64,000 nt of DNA from Variovorax sp. J22G73 (GTDB lineage Bacteria; Pseudomonadota; Gammaproteobacteria; Burkholderiales; Burkholderiaceae_C). The notes beneath the pieces were generated by a model. That model was not told the origin of the DNA, ran no database searches, and saw only the letters and a list, made by a program, of their open reading frames with translations. The stretch spans positions 409,916-473,915 of the forward strand of contig NZ_JASZYK010000005.1 in NCBI RefSeq assembly GCF_030317035.1, given 5' to 3'. Shown one piece after another: positions 8,277 to 16,857 of the stretch (position 1 is its first letter; each line of letters starts with the position of its first letter). The position numbers and the translations under genes were made by a program.

Positions 8277-9872
8277 TCAAGGCGCGAAGTACAGGTCCGC
8301 GAAACTCCCGCGAATGTGCTCGCCCGTCGGCGCGTAGTCGCGCACCTTCTTCGCCGCCACCGTGATCGCCGGGTTGGCCCCCAGCTCGATGGACGGAATG
8401 TCGCGGTGCACGATGTTCTGGAAGTCGACGAACAGCTGCCTGCGCTTGCCCTCGTCCACCTCCACCGCAGCGGCTTCCAGCAGGCGGTCGACCTCGGGGT
8501 TCACGTAGTGCGCCGCGTTCGAAAACGGCAGCCCCACCTTGAAGTTCTTCGACCAGAACACCCGCTGCACGCCCACCGTGGGGTCGAACAGGTTGGTCAG
8601 GCTCTCCAGCGTGATGTCGAAGGCGCGGTCGGTGTAGGCCTTGGTCACGTAGGTGGCGAAGTCGTAGCTTTCCACCACCGCGTCGATGCCGATGCGCCCG
8701 AGCGACTGCCGCACGAAGTCGGCCGCGCGCCGTTCCTGGAACGGGTTGTAGAGCACGCGCAGCTTCAGCCGCGTGGCGCCCGCGGCGGGGCGCTTGAAGC
8801 CCGCGGCGTCCAGCGCGGCCTCGGCCTCCTTCGGGTTGAACGGGTACGGCTGGATGCTCGCGTCGTGATAGCGACTGATGCCCTTGCCGATGGGCGACGC
8901 CGACAGCGTGCCGTAGCCGTACCACACGGTCTTGGCGAAGGCGTTCACGTCGATGGCCTGCGCAATGGCGCGGCGCACCTCGATCTTCTGCAGCGCCGGC
9001 GTGTCCAGGTTGAAGTAGATCTGCTGGTGGCTGCCCAGGTACGGCGAGATGCGCGCGTCGATCTGCACGCCCGGCAGCTTGCCGAAGCGCTCCACGTCCG
9101 ACAGCGGAATGCCGCCCGTGCCGTTGGCCAGGTCGGCCGCGCCCGACTCCAGTGCGGCGGCGCGCGCGGCCGAGTCGAGCACGAAGCGCACCACCACCCG
9201 GTCGAGGTAGGGCTTGGGCTTGTCCCAGTAGTTCGGGTTGCGCTCCAGGATGATGTGGCTGCCCTGCACCCACTCCTTGAACACGAACGGGCCCGTGCCC
9301 ACGGGCGCGCTGTTGTACTTGTTCGACGCGATGTCGGTGCCCTCGTACAGGTGCCTGGGCACGATGGGCGATTCGGTCGAAGCCAGCGCCGTCAGAAGAA
9401 AGGGCGATGGCTTGCTCAGCACGATGACGGCCGTGTTCGCGTCGGGCGTCTTCACGTCCACCACGTTGGCGAAGGTGCCGCGCCCGCGCGGGTGCACCTG
9501 CTTGAGCGTGAGGATGGAGAAGGCGACGTCGGCCGAGGTGAAGTCGCGTCCGTCGTGCCACTTCACGCCCTTGCGCAACTCGAAGGTGTATTGCAGGCCG
9601 TCCTTGCTCTGCGACCACGCGGTGGCCAGCAGCGGCCTGGGCTTCAGGTCGTAGTCGTAGGTGAGCAGCCCCTCGACGATCTTCGGGCCGATCTCGGCGT
9701 TGCCGCCGGCCGTGGTGGTCAGCGGCACGATCGACGCCGGCACCGGGTTGACCAGCCAGGTCAGCGTGCCGCCCGCGCGCGGCTGCGCGGCCACGCTCCA
9801 TGCGGCGAACACCGCGATGGCGGCAATCGCCGCCTGGCGCGCGAAGGTGCGCGCCGCTGTCCATTGCTTCAT
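8277..9872 (-). CDS. Peptide/nickel-type ABC substrate-binding protein (SBP_bac_5)
   Basis: This 531-residue periplasmic protein has a clean signal peptide cut near VAA-QP. It shows the family landmarks VEGLLTYDYDL, LRKGVKWHDGRDFTSADVAF and APVGTGPFVFKEW. It is one of five very similar proteins in the window (others at 20733, 23973, 25637 and 44882), all with the same unusual ring of sequence around HPRGR and the IVPRHLYEG block. No DppBCDF-type permease sits beside it; the only such import core here is at 50881-54712. Family members bind peptides, nickel or glutathione-like molecules, and the ligand here is unknown. Confidence 0.87.
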   Translation of the reverse strand: MKQWTAARTFARQAAIAAIAVFAAWSVAAQPRAGGTLTWLVNPVPASIVPLTTTAGGNAEIGPKIVEGLLTYDYDLKPRPLLATAWSQSKDGLQYTFELRKGVKWHDGRDFTSADVAFSILTLKQVHPRGRGTFANVVDVKTPDANTAVIVLSKPSPFLLTALASTESPIVPRHLYEGTDIASNKYNSAPVGTGPFVFKEWVQGSHIILERNPNYWDKPKPYLDRVVVRFVLDSAARAAALESGAADLANGTGGIPLSDVERFGKLPGVQIDARISPYLGSHQQIYFNLDTPALQKIEVRRAIAQAIDVNAFAKTVWYGYGTLSASPIGKGISRYHDASIQPYPFNPKEAEAALDAAGFKRPAAGATRLKLRVLYNPFQERRAADFVRQSLGRIGIDAVVESYDFATYVTKAYTDRAFDITLESLTNLFDPTVGVQRVFWSKNFKVGLPFSNAAHYVNPEVDRLLEAAAVEVDEGKRRQLFVDFQNIVHRDIPSIELGANPAITVAAKKVRDYAPTGEHIRGSFADLYFAP

Positions 9873-9936
9873 TTCAGTTCTTGTCTGTCGTTGTTGACGT
9901 TGTGACCGTTGTCTTCTGTCAGTCGATTCCGTGCAC

Positions 9937-10740
9937 TCAGAACGCCGGAATCACCGCGCCCTTGTATTTGCCCTCGATGAACTTGCGCACCTCCGGCGTG
10001 TGCAGGGCCGCCACCAGCTTCTTCACCGCCGGCGAGTTCACGTTGTCCTTGCGCGCGGCGATGAAGTTGGCGTAGGGCGAGTTCTGGCCGCTTTCGATGA
10101 ACAGCGCGTCCTTGGCCGGGTCGAGCTTGGCTTCGAGCGCGTAGTTGGTGTTGATGAGCGCCAGGTCCACGTCGGGCAGCGCGCGCGGCAGCTGGGCCGA
10201 TTCAAGCTCGCGGATCACCAGCTTCTTCGGGTTGGAAACGATGTCGCGCGCGGTCGACTTGATGTTCGACGCGTCCTTCAGCTTGATGAGCCCCTGCCTG
10301 GCCAGCAGCGACAGCGCGCGGCCCGAGTTCGACGGGTCGCTCGGAATCGCGATGACGGCGCCGTCGCGCAGCTCGGATGTCTTCCTGATCTTCTGCGAGT
10401 AGGCGCCGAAGGGCTCGATGTGCACGTCGCTGTGCGGCACCTCGACGATGTCGGTCTTGCGGTCCTTGTTGAAGGAGTCGAGGTACGGGCGGTTCTGGAA
10501 GAAGTTGGCGTCCAGCTGCTTGTCGCTCACGGCGAGGTTGGGCTGCACGTAGTCGTTGAAGACCTTCACTTCCAGGTCCACGCCCTGCGCCTTGAGCTGC
10601 GGGCGAATGAACTCCAGGATCTCCGCGTGCGGCACGGGCGAGGCGGCCACGCGCAGGGCCTCCTGTGCGTGGGCAGACGCGGCGAGGCCGGCAACAGAGA
10701 GCACCATCACGGACAGTGCGCGTTGAAACGAGATCGACAT
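9937..10740 (-). CDS. Second MetQ/NlpA-family binding protein
   Basis: This 267-residue periplasmic protein of the MetQ family has a signal peptide ending near AHA-QE. The C-terminus, RKFIEGKYKGAVIPAF, parallels that of MetQ at 1336. A block around residue 145 (AIPSDPSNSGRAL) is a MetQ-family ligand-pocket signature. Unlike metQ it has no adjacent metN or metI, so it may use MetNI encoded at the left edge or an importer elsewhere. It leads a probable operon with the peptide-type binding protein (64-base gap) and the thiamine-diphosphate enzyme. The start at 10740 is favoured over one 34 codons upstream because only it gives a signal peptide at the N-terminus. Confidence 0.85.
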   Translation of the reverse strand: MSISFQRALSVMVLSVAGLAASAHAQEALRVAASPVPHAEILEFIRPQLKAQGVDLEVKVFNDYVQPNLAVSDKQLDANFFQNRPYLDSFNKDRKTDIVEVPHSDVHIEPFGAYSQKIRKTSELRDGAVIAIPSDPSNSGRALSLLARQGLIKLKDASNIKSTARDIVSNPKKLVIRELESAQLPRALPDVDLALINTNYALEAKLDPAKDALFIESGQNSPYANFIAARKDNVNSPAVKKLVAALHTPEVRKFIEGKYKGAVIPAF

Positions 10741-10775
10741 GGCTTGGGTTCCCTCGGTGTTGTTTGACACCGCGC

Positions 10776-10830
10776 AGGTTAGTGGCGCGGGGCGCCGCGC
10801 CCAAGCAATGAATCGGCGGTTGCTTATTCG
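10776..10830 (-). promoter_or_regulatory. Candidate activator site and promoter for the gene starting at 10740
   Basis: Read on the minus strand, GAATAAGCAACC is followed by ATTCATTGCTTGG, matching the box pattern before other operons here. A -35-like TTGGGC (10804-10799) and a -10-like TAACCT (10781-10776) are 17 bases apart. Confidence 0.42.
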
Positions 10831-10842
10831 TTTACGGAGCAA

Positions 10843-10864
10843 GGGCGTGTGCTACCGCACGCCC
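10843..10864 (-). terminator. Possible terminator hairpin of the nine-gene operon
   Basis: GGGCGTG (10843-10849) pairs with CACGCCC (10858-10864) around an 8-base loop, 17 bases beyond the stop codon of the gene ending at 10881. On the minus strand it is followed only by a weak TTGCTCC, so termination strength is doubtful. Confidence 0.35.
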
Positions 10865-10880
10865 CTCGCGCCTCAGGGCT

Positions 10881-11942
10881 TCAGCGCGGGTCCGTCGACG
10901 GCTTGATGCTGCCGTTGAAATCGGCCAGGTACAGATCCTTCGCCTGCACCGCCTCCTTCAGCACGCCCGCGGCCAGCAGCTCGTCGAAGTTGGCCTGCTG
11001 CTCGGCAAGAAAGCGCGCGTCGATGGGCTGCAGCGCCTTGGCACCACGCCCGAAGGTGGTCTTGATGGCCGACTCGCTGAACTGGATCTTGGGCGCCACG
11101 ATGCGCGCCTGCTCGTCGGGGTTGGCCTGCGCCCACGCGATGGTGTCGGCCAGCACGTGCACGAAGGCGGCGAGCGCGGCGCTCTTCTGCTCGACCACCT
11201 TCTTCTGCGTCACGTAGGGGTACAGGTTCTGGATGCGCTGGTCGCGCCCGTCGGAAATCAGTCGCGCGCCGGTCTTCTCGACCACGTCCGCCATGTTGGG
11301 GTCGATGGTGAGGTAGCCCTCGACCTGGCCGGTCTGGAACGCCTTCACGGCCGCGGGGCCGGCCAGCTCGACGAACTTGAAGTCCGGCTCCTGCAGACCC
11401 GCATCCGCGATCTTGTGCTTCACGCCCAGGTAGGTGTTGGTCGACTTGAGGAACAGCAGCTGCTTGCCCTTCAGGTCTTCGAACTTCTGGTACGGACTGT
11501 CTTTAGCGACCAGCAGGCCGGTGTTGCCCGCGTTGGGCTGCGTGACCGCGATGACGCGCACGTTGCCCTTGCTGGCCGCGAACGACTGGGCCGCACCCAC
11601 GTCGCCGATCTCGGTGATGTCGACCTGCCCGGCGTTGAAGGCGGTGAGCATGTCGACGAAGTTGGGAAAGTACTTGTATTCGATCTTCACGCCCGGCGTT
11701 TGCGCATCGCGCGCCCACAGCGTGCTGAGGTACCCGAAGTTGCGCGGCACGCCGACCACCAGCGTGACGGGGTTGGCCGGATCGAGCTTGCCGGCCGGGG
11801 CACCGGCACCGGCACCGGCACCGGCAGCAGCAGCAGCAGCAGGCGCGGCAGTCTCCTTGCCGCAGGCGGCAAGCCCGCAGGCGAAGACGAGCGAAAGAAG
11901 CAGGTACGCGCCGCGGCGCAGCGGCGTGTCGAACGAGGTCAT
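10881..11942 (-). CDS. Lipoprotein substrate-binding protein, sulfonate/taurine type
   Basis: This 353-residue protein has a lipoprotein signal with the lipobox LAAC (Cys27), so it should be anchored to the membrane by lipid. It is followed by an Ala/Gly-rich linker encoded by a GGCACC and CAG repeat. The body fits the SsuA/TauA/NMT1 family, with an early PVTLVVGVPRNFGYLS strand and a GQVDITEIGDVGAAQSFA pocket block. It is the last gene of the long sulfonate operon, 36 bases after the monooxygenase gene that ends at 11979. The operon therefore encodes two binding proteins (this one and the one ending at 14601) for one SsuBC core. Confidence 0.83.
   Translation of the reverse strand: MTSFDTPLRRGAYLLLSLVFACGLAACGKETAAPAAAAAAGAGAGAGAPAGKLDPANPVTLVVGVPRNFGYLSTLWARDAQTPGVKIEYKYFPNFVDMLTAFNAGQVDITEIGDVGAAQSFAASKGNVRVIAVTQPNAGNTGLLVAKDSPYQKFEDLKGKQLLFLKSTNTYLGVKHKIADAGLQEPDFKFVELAGPAAVKAFQTGQVEGYLTIDPNMADVVEKTGARLISDGRDQRIQNLYPYVTQKKVVEQKSAALAAFVHVLADTIAWAQANPDEQARIVAPKIQFSESAIKTTFGRGAKALQPIDARFLAEQQANFDELLAAGVLKEAVQAKDLYLADFNGSIKPSTDPR
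11799..11842. repeat. In-frame microsatellite in the lipoprotein linker
   Basis: Four GGCACC units (11799-11822) are followed by six CAG units (11825-11842). Both unit lengths are multiples of three. Slippage would change only the length of the Ala/Gly linker between the lipid anchor and the binding domain, without breaking the frame. Confidence 0.85.
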
Positions 11943-11978
11943 CAGGGTGGCTCCAGCGGTTTGAAAGAAATCGGGAAA

Positions 11979-13016
11979 TCAGCGGCGCGCGACCAGTGGC
12001 CGCACGTGCCGCGCGAAGCGCTCCAGCTCCGCTTCGAGCGGCTGGAACTGCAGCATGAAAAGCTCGACCCCGGCCTCGGCAAAGGCCTCGATCTTTCGGG
12101 CCACCTGCGCGTAGCTGCCGATGAGCCCGGCCAGGGTGCCGCCGTTGGTGCCGACCTTCTTCTGGCCCGCGCCCACCTTGAACATCGCGACCTCGGGATC
12201 GACCCCGCGCAGGATGGCCGAGCGGTCGTCCAGGTCGGACAGCGCCTGCAGCCGCTCGTACGCTGCCAGCGCCTCCGCCTCGGTGTCTCGCGCGATCACG
12301 AAGGCCGAAAGCCCGAAGCGCAGCGCGGCGCCCTGGCGCGGGCGCGCGCGCATGTCGTCGATGAACGCGGCGGTGTCCGCCAGCGGCCGGCCGTTGATGA
12401 AGAGCACGTCGGCCGCATCGGCCGCCAACTGCCTCGCCGCCTCCGACTCGCCGCCCAGGTACACCGTCGGGCGGGTGCCCTTGCGCGGGCGCGGCGCCAG
12501 CCGCAGTTCGTCGATGCTGAAGTGCGCGCCCCGGTGGCTCACCACCTCGCCCGACCACAGCCGCGTGACCACGTCCAGCCACTCGGCCGAATAGGCGTAG
12601 CGCGCGTCGTGTGCCGGCATGTCGATGCCCAGCCGGCCCATCTCCGGGCGGAACCACGCGCTCACCAGGTTGATGGCCAGCCGGCCGCCGCTGATGTCGT
12701 CGATGCCCAGCGACATCTTGGCCAGCACGCCCGGGTGGAACAGCAGCGGCTTGATGGCCGCGATGATCTCGATGCGCTCGGTGGCCTCCGCGATGCCGGC
12801 CGCAGCGGTCCACGTCTCGAGCACGGCCTCGTCCTTGAACGAGGGGTTGACGATGTGCTGCGCCAGCAGCACCGAGTCGAAGCCCAGCGCCTCGGCGCGC
12901 ACCACCAGGTCTCGGCTGCGGCGGTAGCCGGCATCGGGCGGATCGCCGGGGTGCTGAAAGCTGCCCCAGGCGCCGTACACGGGCGCCCAGACACCGAATC
13001 GAAGGGGGTGGGTCAT
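11979..13016 (-). CDS. SsuD-like FMNH2-dependent monooxygenase (luciferase family)
   Basis: This 345-residue cytoplasmic protein is a luciferase-like alpha/beta-barrel monooxygenase. SsuD-family features include the early FGVWAPVYG strand, ISGGRLAINLVSAWFRPE and the ARYAYSAEWLDVVTRLW block. Family members use reduced FMN and oxygen to cut the C-S bond of sulfonates or oxidise sulfones. It starts four bases inside the end of ssuB (ATGA overlap) in the order ssuA-ssuC-ssuB-monooxygenase, supporting action on imported sulfonates. No SsuE-type reductase is present. I do not assign ssuD firmly, because SfnG and related enzymes look alike at this level. Confidence 0.83.
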   Translation of the reverse strand: MTHPLRFGVWAPVYGAWGSFQHPGDPPDAGYRRSRDLVVRAEALGFDSVLLAQHIVNPSFKDEAVLETWTAAAGIAEATERIEIIAAIKPLLFHPGVLAKMSLGIDDISGGRLAINLVSAWFRPEMGRLGIDMPAHDARYAYSAEWLDVVTRLWSGEVVSHRGAHFSIDELRLAPRPRKGTRPTVYLGGESEAARQLAADAADVLFINGRPLADTAAFIDDMRARPRQGAALRFGLSAFVIARDTEAEALAAYERLQALSDLDDRSAILRGVDPEVAMFKVGAGQKKVGTNGGTLAGLIGSYAQVARKIEAFAEAGVELFMLQFQPLEAELERFARHVRPLVARR

Positions 13017-13816
13017 GAATAGAGTTCCGAATGGGGTTCCTCGTGGGCGCTGAGGCTCGCGTCGAGTGCGAGCACGCCCAGGCCGTCCAGGATGCGAAGC
13101 CGCGCGGCCTCGAAGCGTTCGTCGGTGCGCGAGCGCGGGCGCGGCAGCTCGACGCGAAACAGGTCGGCCACCCGGCCGTCTTCCAGCACCGCGACGCGGT
13201 CGGCCAGCAGCACGGCCTCTTCCACGTCGTGCGTGACCAGCACCACCGCAAAGCCCTTGTCGCGCCACAGCCCGTTGACCAGCGCGTGCATGCGAAGCCG
13301 GGTGAGCGCGTCGAGCGCGCCGAAGGGTTCGTCGAGCAGCAGCACCGAAGGCGCGCGGATGAGCGAGCGCGCCAGCGCCGCGCGCTGCGCCTCGCCGCCC
13401 GACAGCGTGCGCGGCCAGGCGTCGGCACGCGCCGCGAGATCGACCGCGGCCAGCGCCTCCAGCGCCTTGGCGCGCAGCACGTCGCGCGGGCCGCGCAGGC
13501 CGAACACCACGTTCTGCCACACGCGCGCCCACGGCAGCAGCCGCGCATCCTGGAAGCCGAAGGCCACCACGCCGTCGACCCGCAGCGTGCCGGTGAAGCC
13601 GCGGTCCAGCCCGCCGATGGCGCGCAGCAGCGTGCTCTTGCCGCAGCCGCTCTTGCCCACGATGGCCAGGAACTCGCCGGGCGCGATGGCCAAGTCGATG
13701 CCGCGCAGCACCGCGCGGCCGTCGAAGGCGCGGCCCAGGCCGTGCACCTCGACGGCGGGCGCCGGCGCGCCGACACCGGCAGGCACGGGGTGAATGAAGG
13801 GAATGCGTGCGTTCAT
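13013..13816 (-). CDS. ssuB: Aliphatic sulfonate ABC transporter ATP-binding protein SsuB
   Basis: This 267-residue ATPase drives sulfonate import. Walker A (GKSGCGKST) is at residues 54-62, with the signature LSGGEAQR and Walker B VLLLDEPFGALD further on. About 25 Pro/Ala-rich residues precede the domain. It overlaps ssuC by four bases upstream and the monooxygenase gene by four bases downstream, so synthesis of importer and enzyme is coupled. The family also includes nitrate and taurine ATPases; the ssu assignment rests on the operon. Confidence 0.85.
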   Translation of the reverse strand: MNARIPFIHPVPAGVGAPAPAVEVHGLGRAFDGRAVLRGIDLAIAPGEFLAIVGKSGCGKSTLLRAIGGLDRGFTGTLRVDGVVAFGFQDARLLPWARVWQNVVFGLRGPRDVLRAKALEALAAVDLAARADAWPRTLSGGEAQRAALARSLIRAPSVLLLDEPFGALDALTRLRMHALVNGLWRDKGFAVVLVTHDVEEAVLLADRVAVLEDGRVADLFRVELPRPRSRTDERFEAARLRILDGLGVLALDASLSAHEEPHSELYS

Positions 13817-14604
13817 GCGGAAGCGAAGTCCTTGCGCCAGTCCAGCGTGCGCCACTCGATGGCCCGCACCAGTCCCTCGAGCAGCAGCCCGAGCAGGCCG
13901 TAGATCACCAGCCCGAGCAGGATCACGTCGGTCTGCAGAAACTGCTGGCCCTGCTGGATGAGGTAGCCGATGCCCGCGTCGGCGTTCACCGCCTCGGTGA
14001 CCACCAGCGACAGCCACGCGATGCCCAGCGCAAAGCGCAGGCCCACCAAAAACGAAGGCCACGCGCCCGGCAGCACCACCCAGCGAATGAGCCCCCAGCG
14101 CCCCACGCCGCAGGCCTGCGTCAGCTCGGCAAAGCGCGGATCGACCGCGCGAATGCCCTTGTGCAGGTTGAGGTAGATCGGAAAGATCACCCCGATCACC
14201 ACCAGCCCCACCTTGATGCCCTCGCCGATGCCCAGCCACACGATGAGCAGCGGCAGCAGGCCCAGGAACGGCAGCGCGCGCAGCATCTGCAGCGGCGCGT
14301 CCACGATTTCCTCGCCGATGCGCGACAGCCCGGCGACAAGCCCCAGCGCCGCGCCGATGCTCACGCCAATCAGCAGCCCGATGCTCACGCGGCGCAGCGA
14401 AATGAAGATGCTGGGCACCAGCTCGCCCGAATGCCACAGCTTGGCGCCCGCGCTCCACACCTCCAGCGGTGACGCCAGCGTCTGCACGTTGACCCAGCCG
14501 CACCACGAGGCGCACTGCCACGCGACCACCAGCAGGGCCAGCACCAGCAGGCGGCGGCCGATGCTTGCGGCGCGGGTCACGGTGCGGTTCACGGCAAAGT
14601 TCAC
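13813..14604 (-). CDS. ssuC: Aliphatic sulfonate ABC transporter permease SsuC
   Basis: This 263-residue inner-membrane permease has about six hydrophobic segments. It carries the EAA-type loop before the last segments, where GIRAVDPRFAELTQACGVGR leads into a WVVLPGAWPSFLVGLRFALG block that contacts SsuB. The start is a GTG at 14604 that shares bases with the ssuA stop (GTGA), so the two are coupled; an ATG-only search would misplace it. Its partners are the binding protein ending at 14601 and SsuB. Confidence 0.85.
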   Translation of the reverse strand: MNFAVNRTVTRAASIGRRLLVLALLVVAWQCASWCGWVNVQTLASPLEVWSAGAKLWHSGELVPSIFISLRRVSIGLLIGVSIGAALGLVAGLSRIGEEIVDAPLQMLRALPFLGLLPLLIVWLGIGEGIKVGLVVIGVIFPIYLNLHKGIRAVDPRFAELTQACGVGRWGLIRWVVLPGAWPSFLVGLRFALGIAWLSLVVTEAVNADAGIGYLIQQGQQFLQTDVILLGLVIYGLLGLLLEGLVRAIEWRTLDWRKDFASA

Positions 14605-15566
14605 GCCGCCGCGCCCGACCACACGGCAGCGCGCACATCCACCGCCTTGGGCAGCACGCCCAGCCTGAACAACCGGTCGGCCGTGCGCTGCTGCGAATCG
14701 AGGATGGCCGGCGCGAGCGGCACCACGTCGAAGCCGGCATTGGCGTTCACCTCGCTCACCACGTCCAGCGGCATGCCGGTGGCCGCGGAGAGCGACTTCG
14801 ACACCTCGCCCAGGTTGCGCCGGGCCCAGGCGCCGGCCTCCGCCGAGCCTTCGACCAGCGCCCGCACATGCGCGGGCCAGGCCTTGGCGAACTCGGTGTT
14901 GGCCAGCAGAAAGCTGGCGCTGTCTTTCAGCACATCGCCCTGGTACGCAACCACGCGCGTCTTGCCGCGCCGCTGGGCCATGGTGAAGTAAGGGTCCCAG
15001 ATGGCCCAGGCGTCGATCTCGCCGGCGTCGAAGGCAAAGCCCGCGTCGGCCGCGCCCAGCCCGATGCTGGTCACGGCCTTGATGTCCAGGCCCTGGCTCT
15101 CCAGCGCGGCGGCCACCAGGTTGTGCGAGCTCGATCCCTTGGCGTAGCCGACGCGCCGCCCCTGCAGGTCGGCGATGGTGCGAATGGGCGAGCCCTCTTT
15201 CACCAGGATGCCTTCGGAGCGCGGCGTCGACGGCTGCGCCGCCACATAGGCCACGCGCCCGCCCGAAGCCTGCAGAAAAATGCAGCCCACGTTGCCGGCA
15301 TTGCCGAAGGCCACGTCGCCCGTGTCCATCGCCTGCAGCAGGTTCAGGCCCGAGGTGAACTCGGCCCATTCGATGCGGATGCCCAGCGGCTCGAAGCGCT
15401 TCTCGAACACCTTCAGCTGCCGCGCCACCAGCGGGATGCCGGTCTTCTGGTAGCCCAGCGTCAGGGTGTTGCCCTTCAGGCCGCTGGCGCTCCACGCGTG
15501 GGGGGAAAGGCCTGCGGCGGCACCGGCCACACTGGCCGCGATGGCGAAATGTCGTCTGGAAATCAT
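14601..15566 (-). CDS. ssuA: Aliphatic sulfonate-binding protein SsuA
   Basis: This 321-residue periplasmic binding protein starts MISRRHF, a twin-arginine pattern, followed by an Ala-rich core and a cut near WSA-SG. The mature part begins LTLGYQKTGIPLVARQLKVF and later has TADLQGRRVGYAKGSSSHN-like and ELSAGDVAFGN-like blocks typical of SsuA; the observed versions are ADLQGRRVGYAKGSSSHN and MDTGDVAFGNAGN. It captures sulfonates for SsuBC. It lies 25 bases after the SfnB-like gene and overlaps ssuC. Confidence 0.85.
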   Translation of the reverse strand: MISRRHFAIAASVAGAAAGLSPHAWSASGLKGNTLTLGYQKTGIPLVARQLKVFEKRFEPLGIRIEWAEFTSGLNLLQAMDTGDVAFGNAGNVGCIFLQASGGRVAYVAAQPSTPRSEGILVKEGSPIRTIADLQGRRVGYAKGSSSHNLVAAALESQGLDIKAVTSIGLGAADAGFAFDAGEIDAWAIWDPYFTMAQRRGKTRVVAYQGDVLKDSASFLLANTEFAKAWPAHVRALVEGSAEAGAWARRNLGEVSKSLSAATGMPLDVVSEVNANAGFDVVPLAPAILDSQQRTADRLFRLGVLPKAVDVRAAVWSGAAA

Positions 15567-15591
15567 GGCGAACCGATGGGTTTTGAAAAGG

Positions 15592-16857
15592 TCAGAGCGC
15601 GCCTGCGCTCTCGGGCCCGATGCCGTTGAGCAAATGCTCGCCCACCACGCTGAGCTTGTGGCGCACCGGGTCGTGCAGCGTGTGCACGCGGGCGTTGCGC
15701 CAGTGCCGGTCGAAGGCGTGCGGGTGCTGCGCCGAGCGCGTGCCGCACAGCTCGAAGAGCTTGCTCGACGCGTGCAGCGCAATGTCCGATGTGAGCCACT
15801 TGGCCTCGGCCACCGCGAGCGAAGCGGCGGCGCGGCGGGCCTTGTCGGGCACGGCGATGGACGCGTCGACCGCGAGGCCCGCGCGCAGCGTCATGGCCTC
15901 GGCGGCGTGCAGCCGCGTCTGCATCTCGCCGACCTGCGCGATGACCAGCGGGTCGGTCACCGCGCGCGGCGCGCCTTCGGGCTGGCTGATGGACGCGTGG
16001 CCGCGCAGGAAGCGCACCGTGTCGTCGAGGGCCGCCTGCGCGATGCCCAGGTCGATGCCCACATGGCTCAGCTGCGACACCGCGCCCATCGGCTGCTCGC
16101 TGTAGGCGCGGTGGATGGGCAGCACGCACAGCGCTGGCAGCTCGACGCGATCGAGCCGCACGCGGCCGCTGGCGGTGGTGCGCTGGCCGAAACTCTGCCA
16201 GTCGTCCTCGATGGTCAAGCCGGGCGTGCCCGCGGGAATGATGGCGACGGTTTTCTCGCCCGCCTCGTTCTGGCCGATGACGGTCACGTAGTGCGCGAAC
16301 AGCGCGCCGGTCGCGTAGACCTTTTCGCCGCTGAGCACGTAGCCATGGGCCGTGCGCGCGATGACGGTGGGCTGCACGCCTTGAACCCCGGGCACGGTGG
16401 CCGCGTCGACATTGGCATTGCCGAAGCGGCATCCACGCAGGATCTCGCCCAGGAAGAAGTCTTTCTGCGCCGCCGTGCCGATGCTCGACAGCCAGAACAC
16501 CGCGCTGTTGTGGTTCTGCTGGATCTGCCCGATCGATGCATCCGCCGCCGACAGCAAGGCGAACACCTGCGCCACGGTCGCGTACGACACGCCCGCGCCG
16601 CCGTGCGCGCGCGGCACGTTCATGGCCCAGAGGCCGGCGCCGGAGACCAGGTCGAGCTCCCGCGCGGGCAGGATGCGCTCGCGGTCGCGCGCCGCCGCGC
16701 CCTCGGCGATGAGGCCGGCGATGCGTCGCGCTGCGTTGAGCACTTCGGCGTCGTCGCGCAGAACCTGCGTCGGTGCAACGGCACGCGCCGTGCGCTCACC
16801 GGGCACGGTGCCGTGTTCCGCGTGGCGCTTGCTCACGGAGGCCAGCACGGCGCTCAT
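15592..16857 (-). CDS. SfnB-like sulfur-acquisition oxidoreductase
   Basis: This 421-residue acyl-CoA dehydrogenase-fold protein has DDWQSFGQRTTASG in the beta domain and FDRHWRNARVHTLHDP near the C-terminus, the pattern of SfnB/DszC relatives. SfnB is needed for growth on dimethyl sulfone in pseudomonads, and DszC oxidises dibenzothiophene sulfur. It overlaps the aldo-keto reductase gene by four bases upstream and lies 25 bases before ssuA. It is a distinct subgroup from the pair at 3566 and 5176 but the same superfamily. Substrate unknown; a flavin-dependent oxygenase role is likely. Confidence 0.82.
   Translation of the reverse strand: MSAVLASVSKRHAEHGTVPGERTARAVAPTQVLRDDAEVLNAARRIAGLIAEGAAARDRERILPARELDLVSGAGLWAMNVPRAHGGAGVSYATVAQVFALLSAADASIGQIQQNHNSAVFWLSSIGTAAQKDFFLGEILRGCRFGNANVDAATVPGVQGVQPTVIARTAHGYVLSGEKVYATGALFAHYVTVIGQNEAGEKTVAIIPAGTPGLTIEDDWQSFGQRTTASGRVRLDRVELPALCVLPIHRAYSEQPMGAVSQLSHVGIDLGIAQAALDDTVRFLRGHASISQPEGAPRAVTDPLVIAQVGEMQTRLHAAEAMTLRAGLAVDASIAVPDKARRAAASLAVAEAKWLTSDIALHASSKLFELCGTRSAQHPHAFDRHWRNARVHTLHDPVRHKLSVVGEHLLNGIGPESAGAL

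Noticed and set aside
7638..9905. Long open frame on the plus strand (about 755 codons) over the thiamine-diphosphate and binding-protein genes
   Set aside because: It is antisense to two clear genes, is rich in Arg, His and Ala as expected for a GC-rich shadow frame, and shows no domain.
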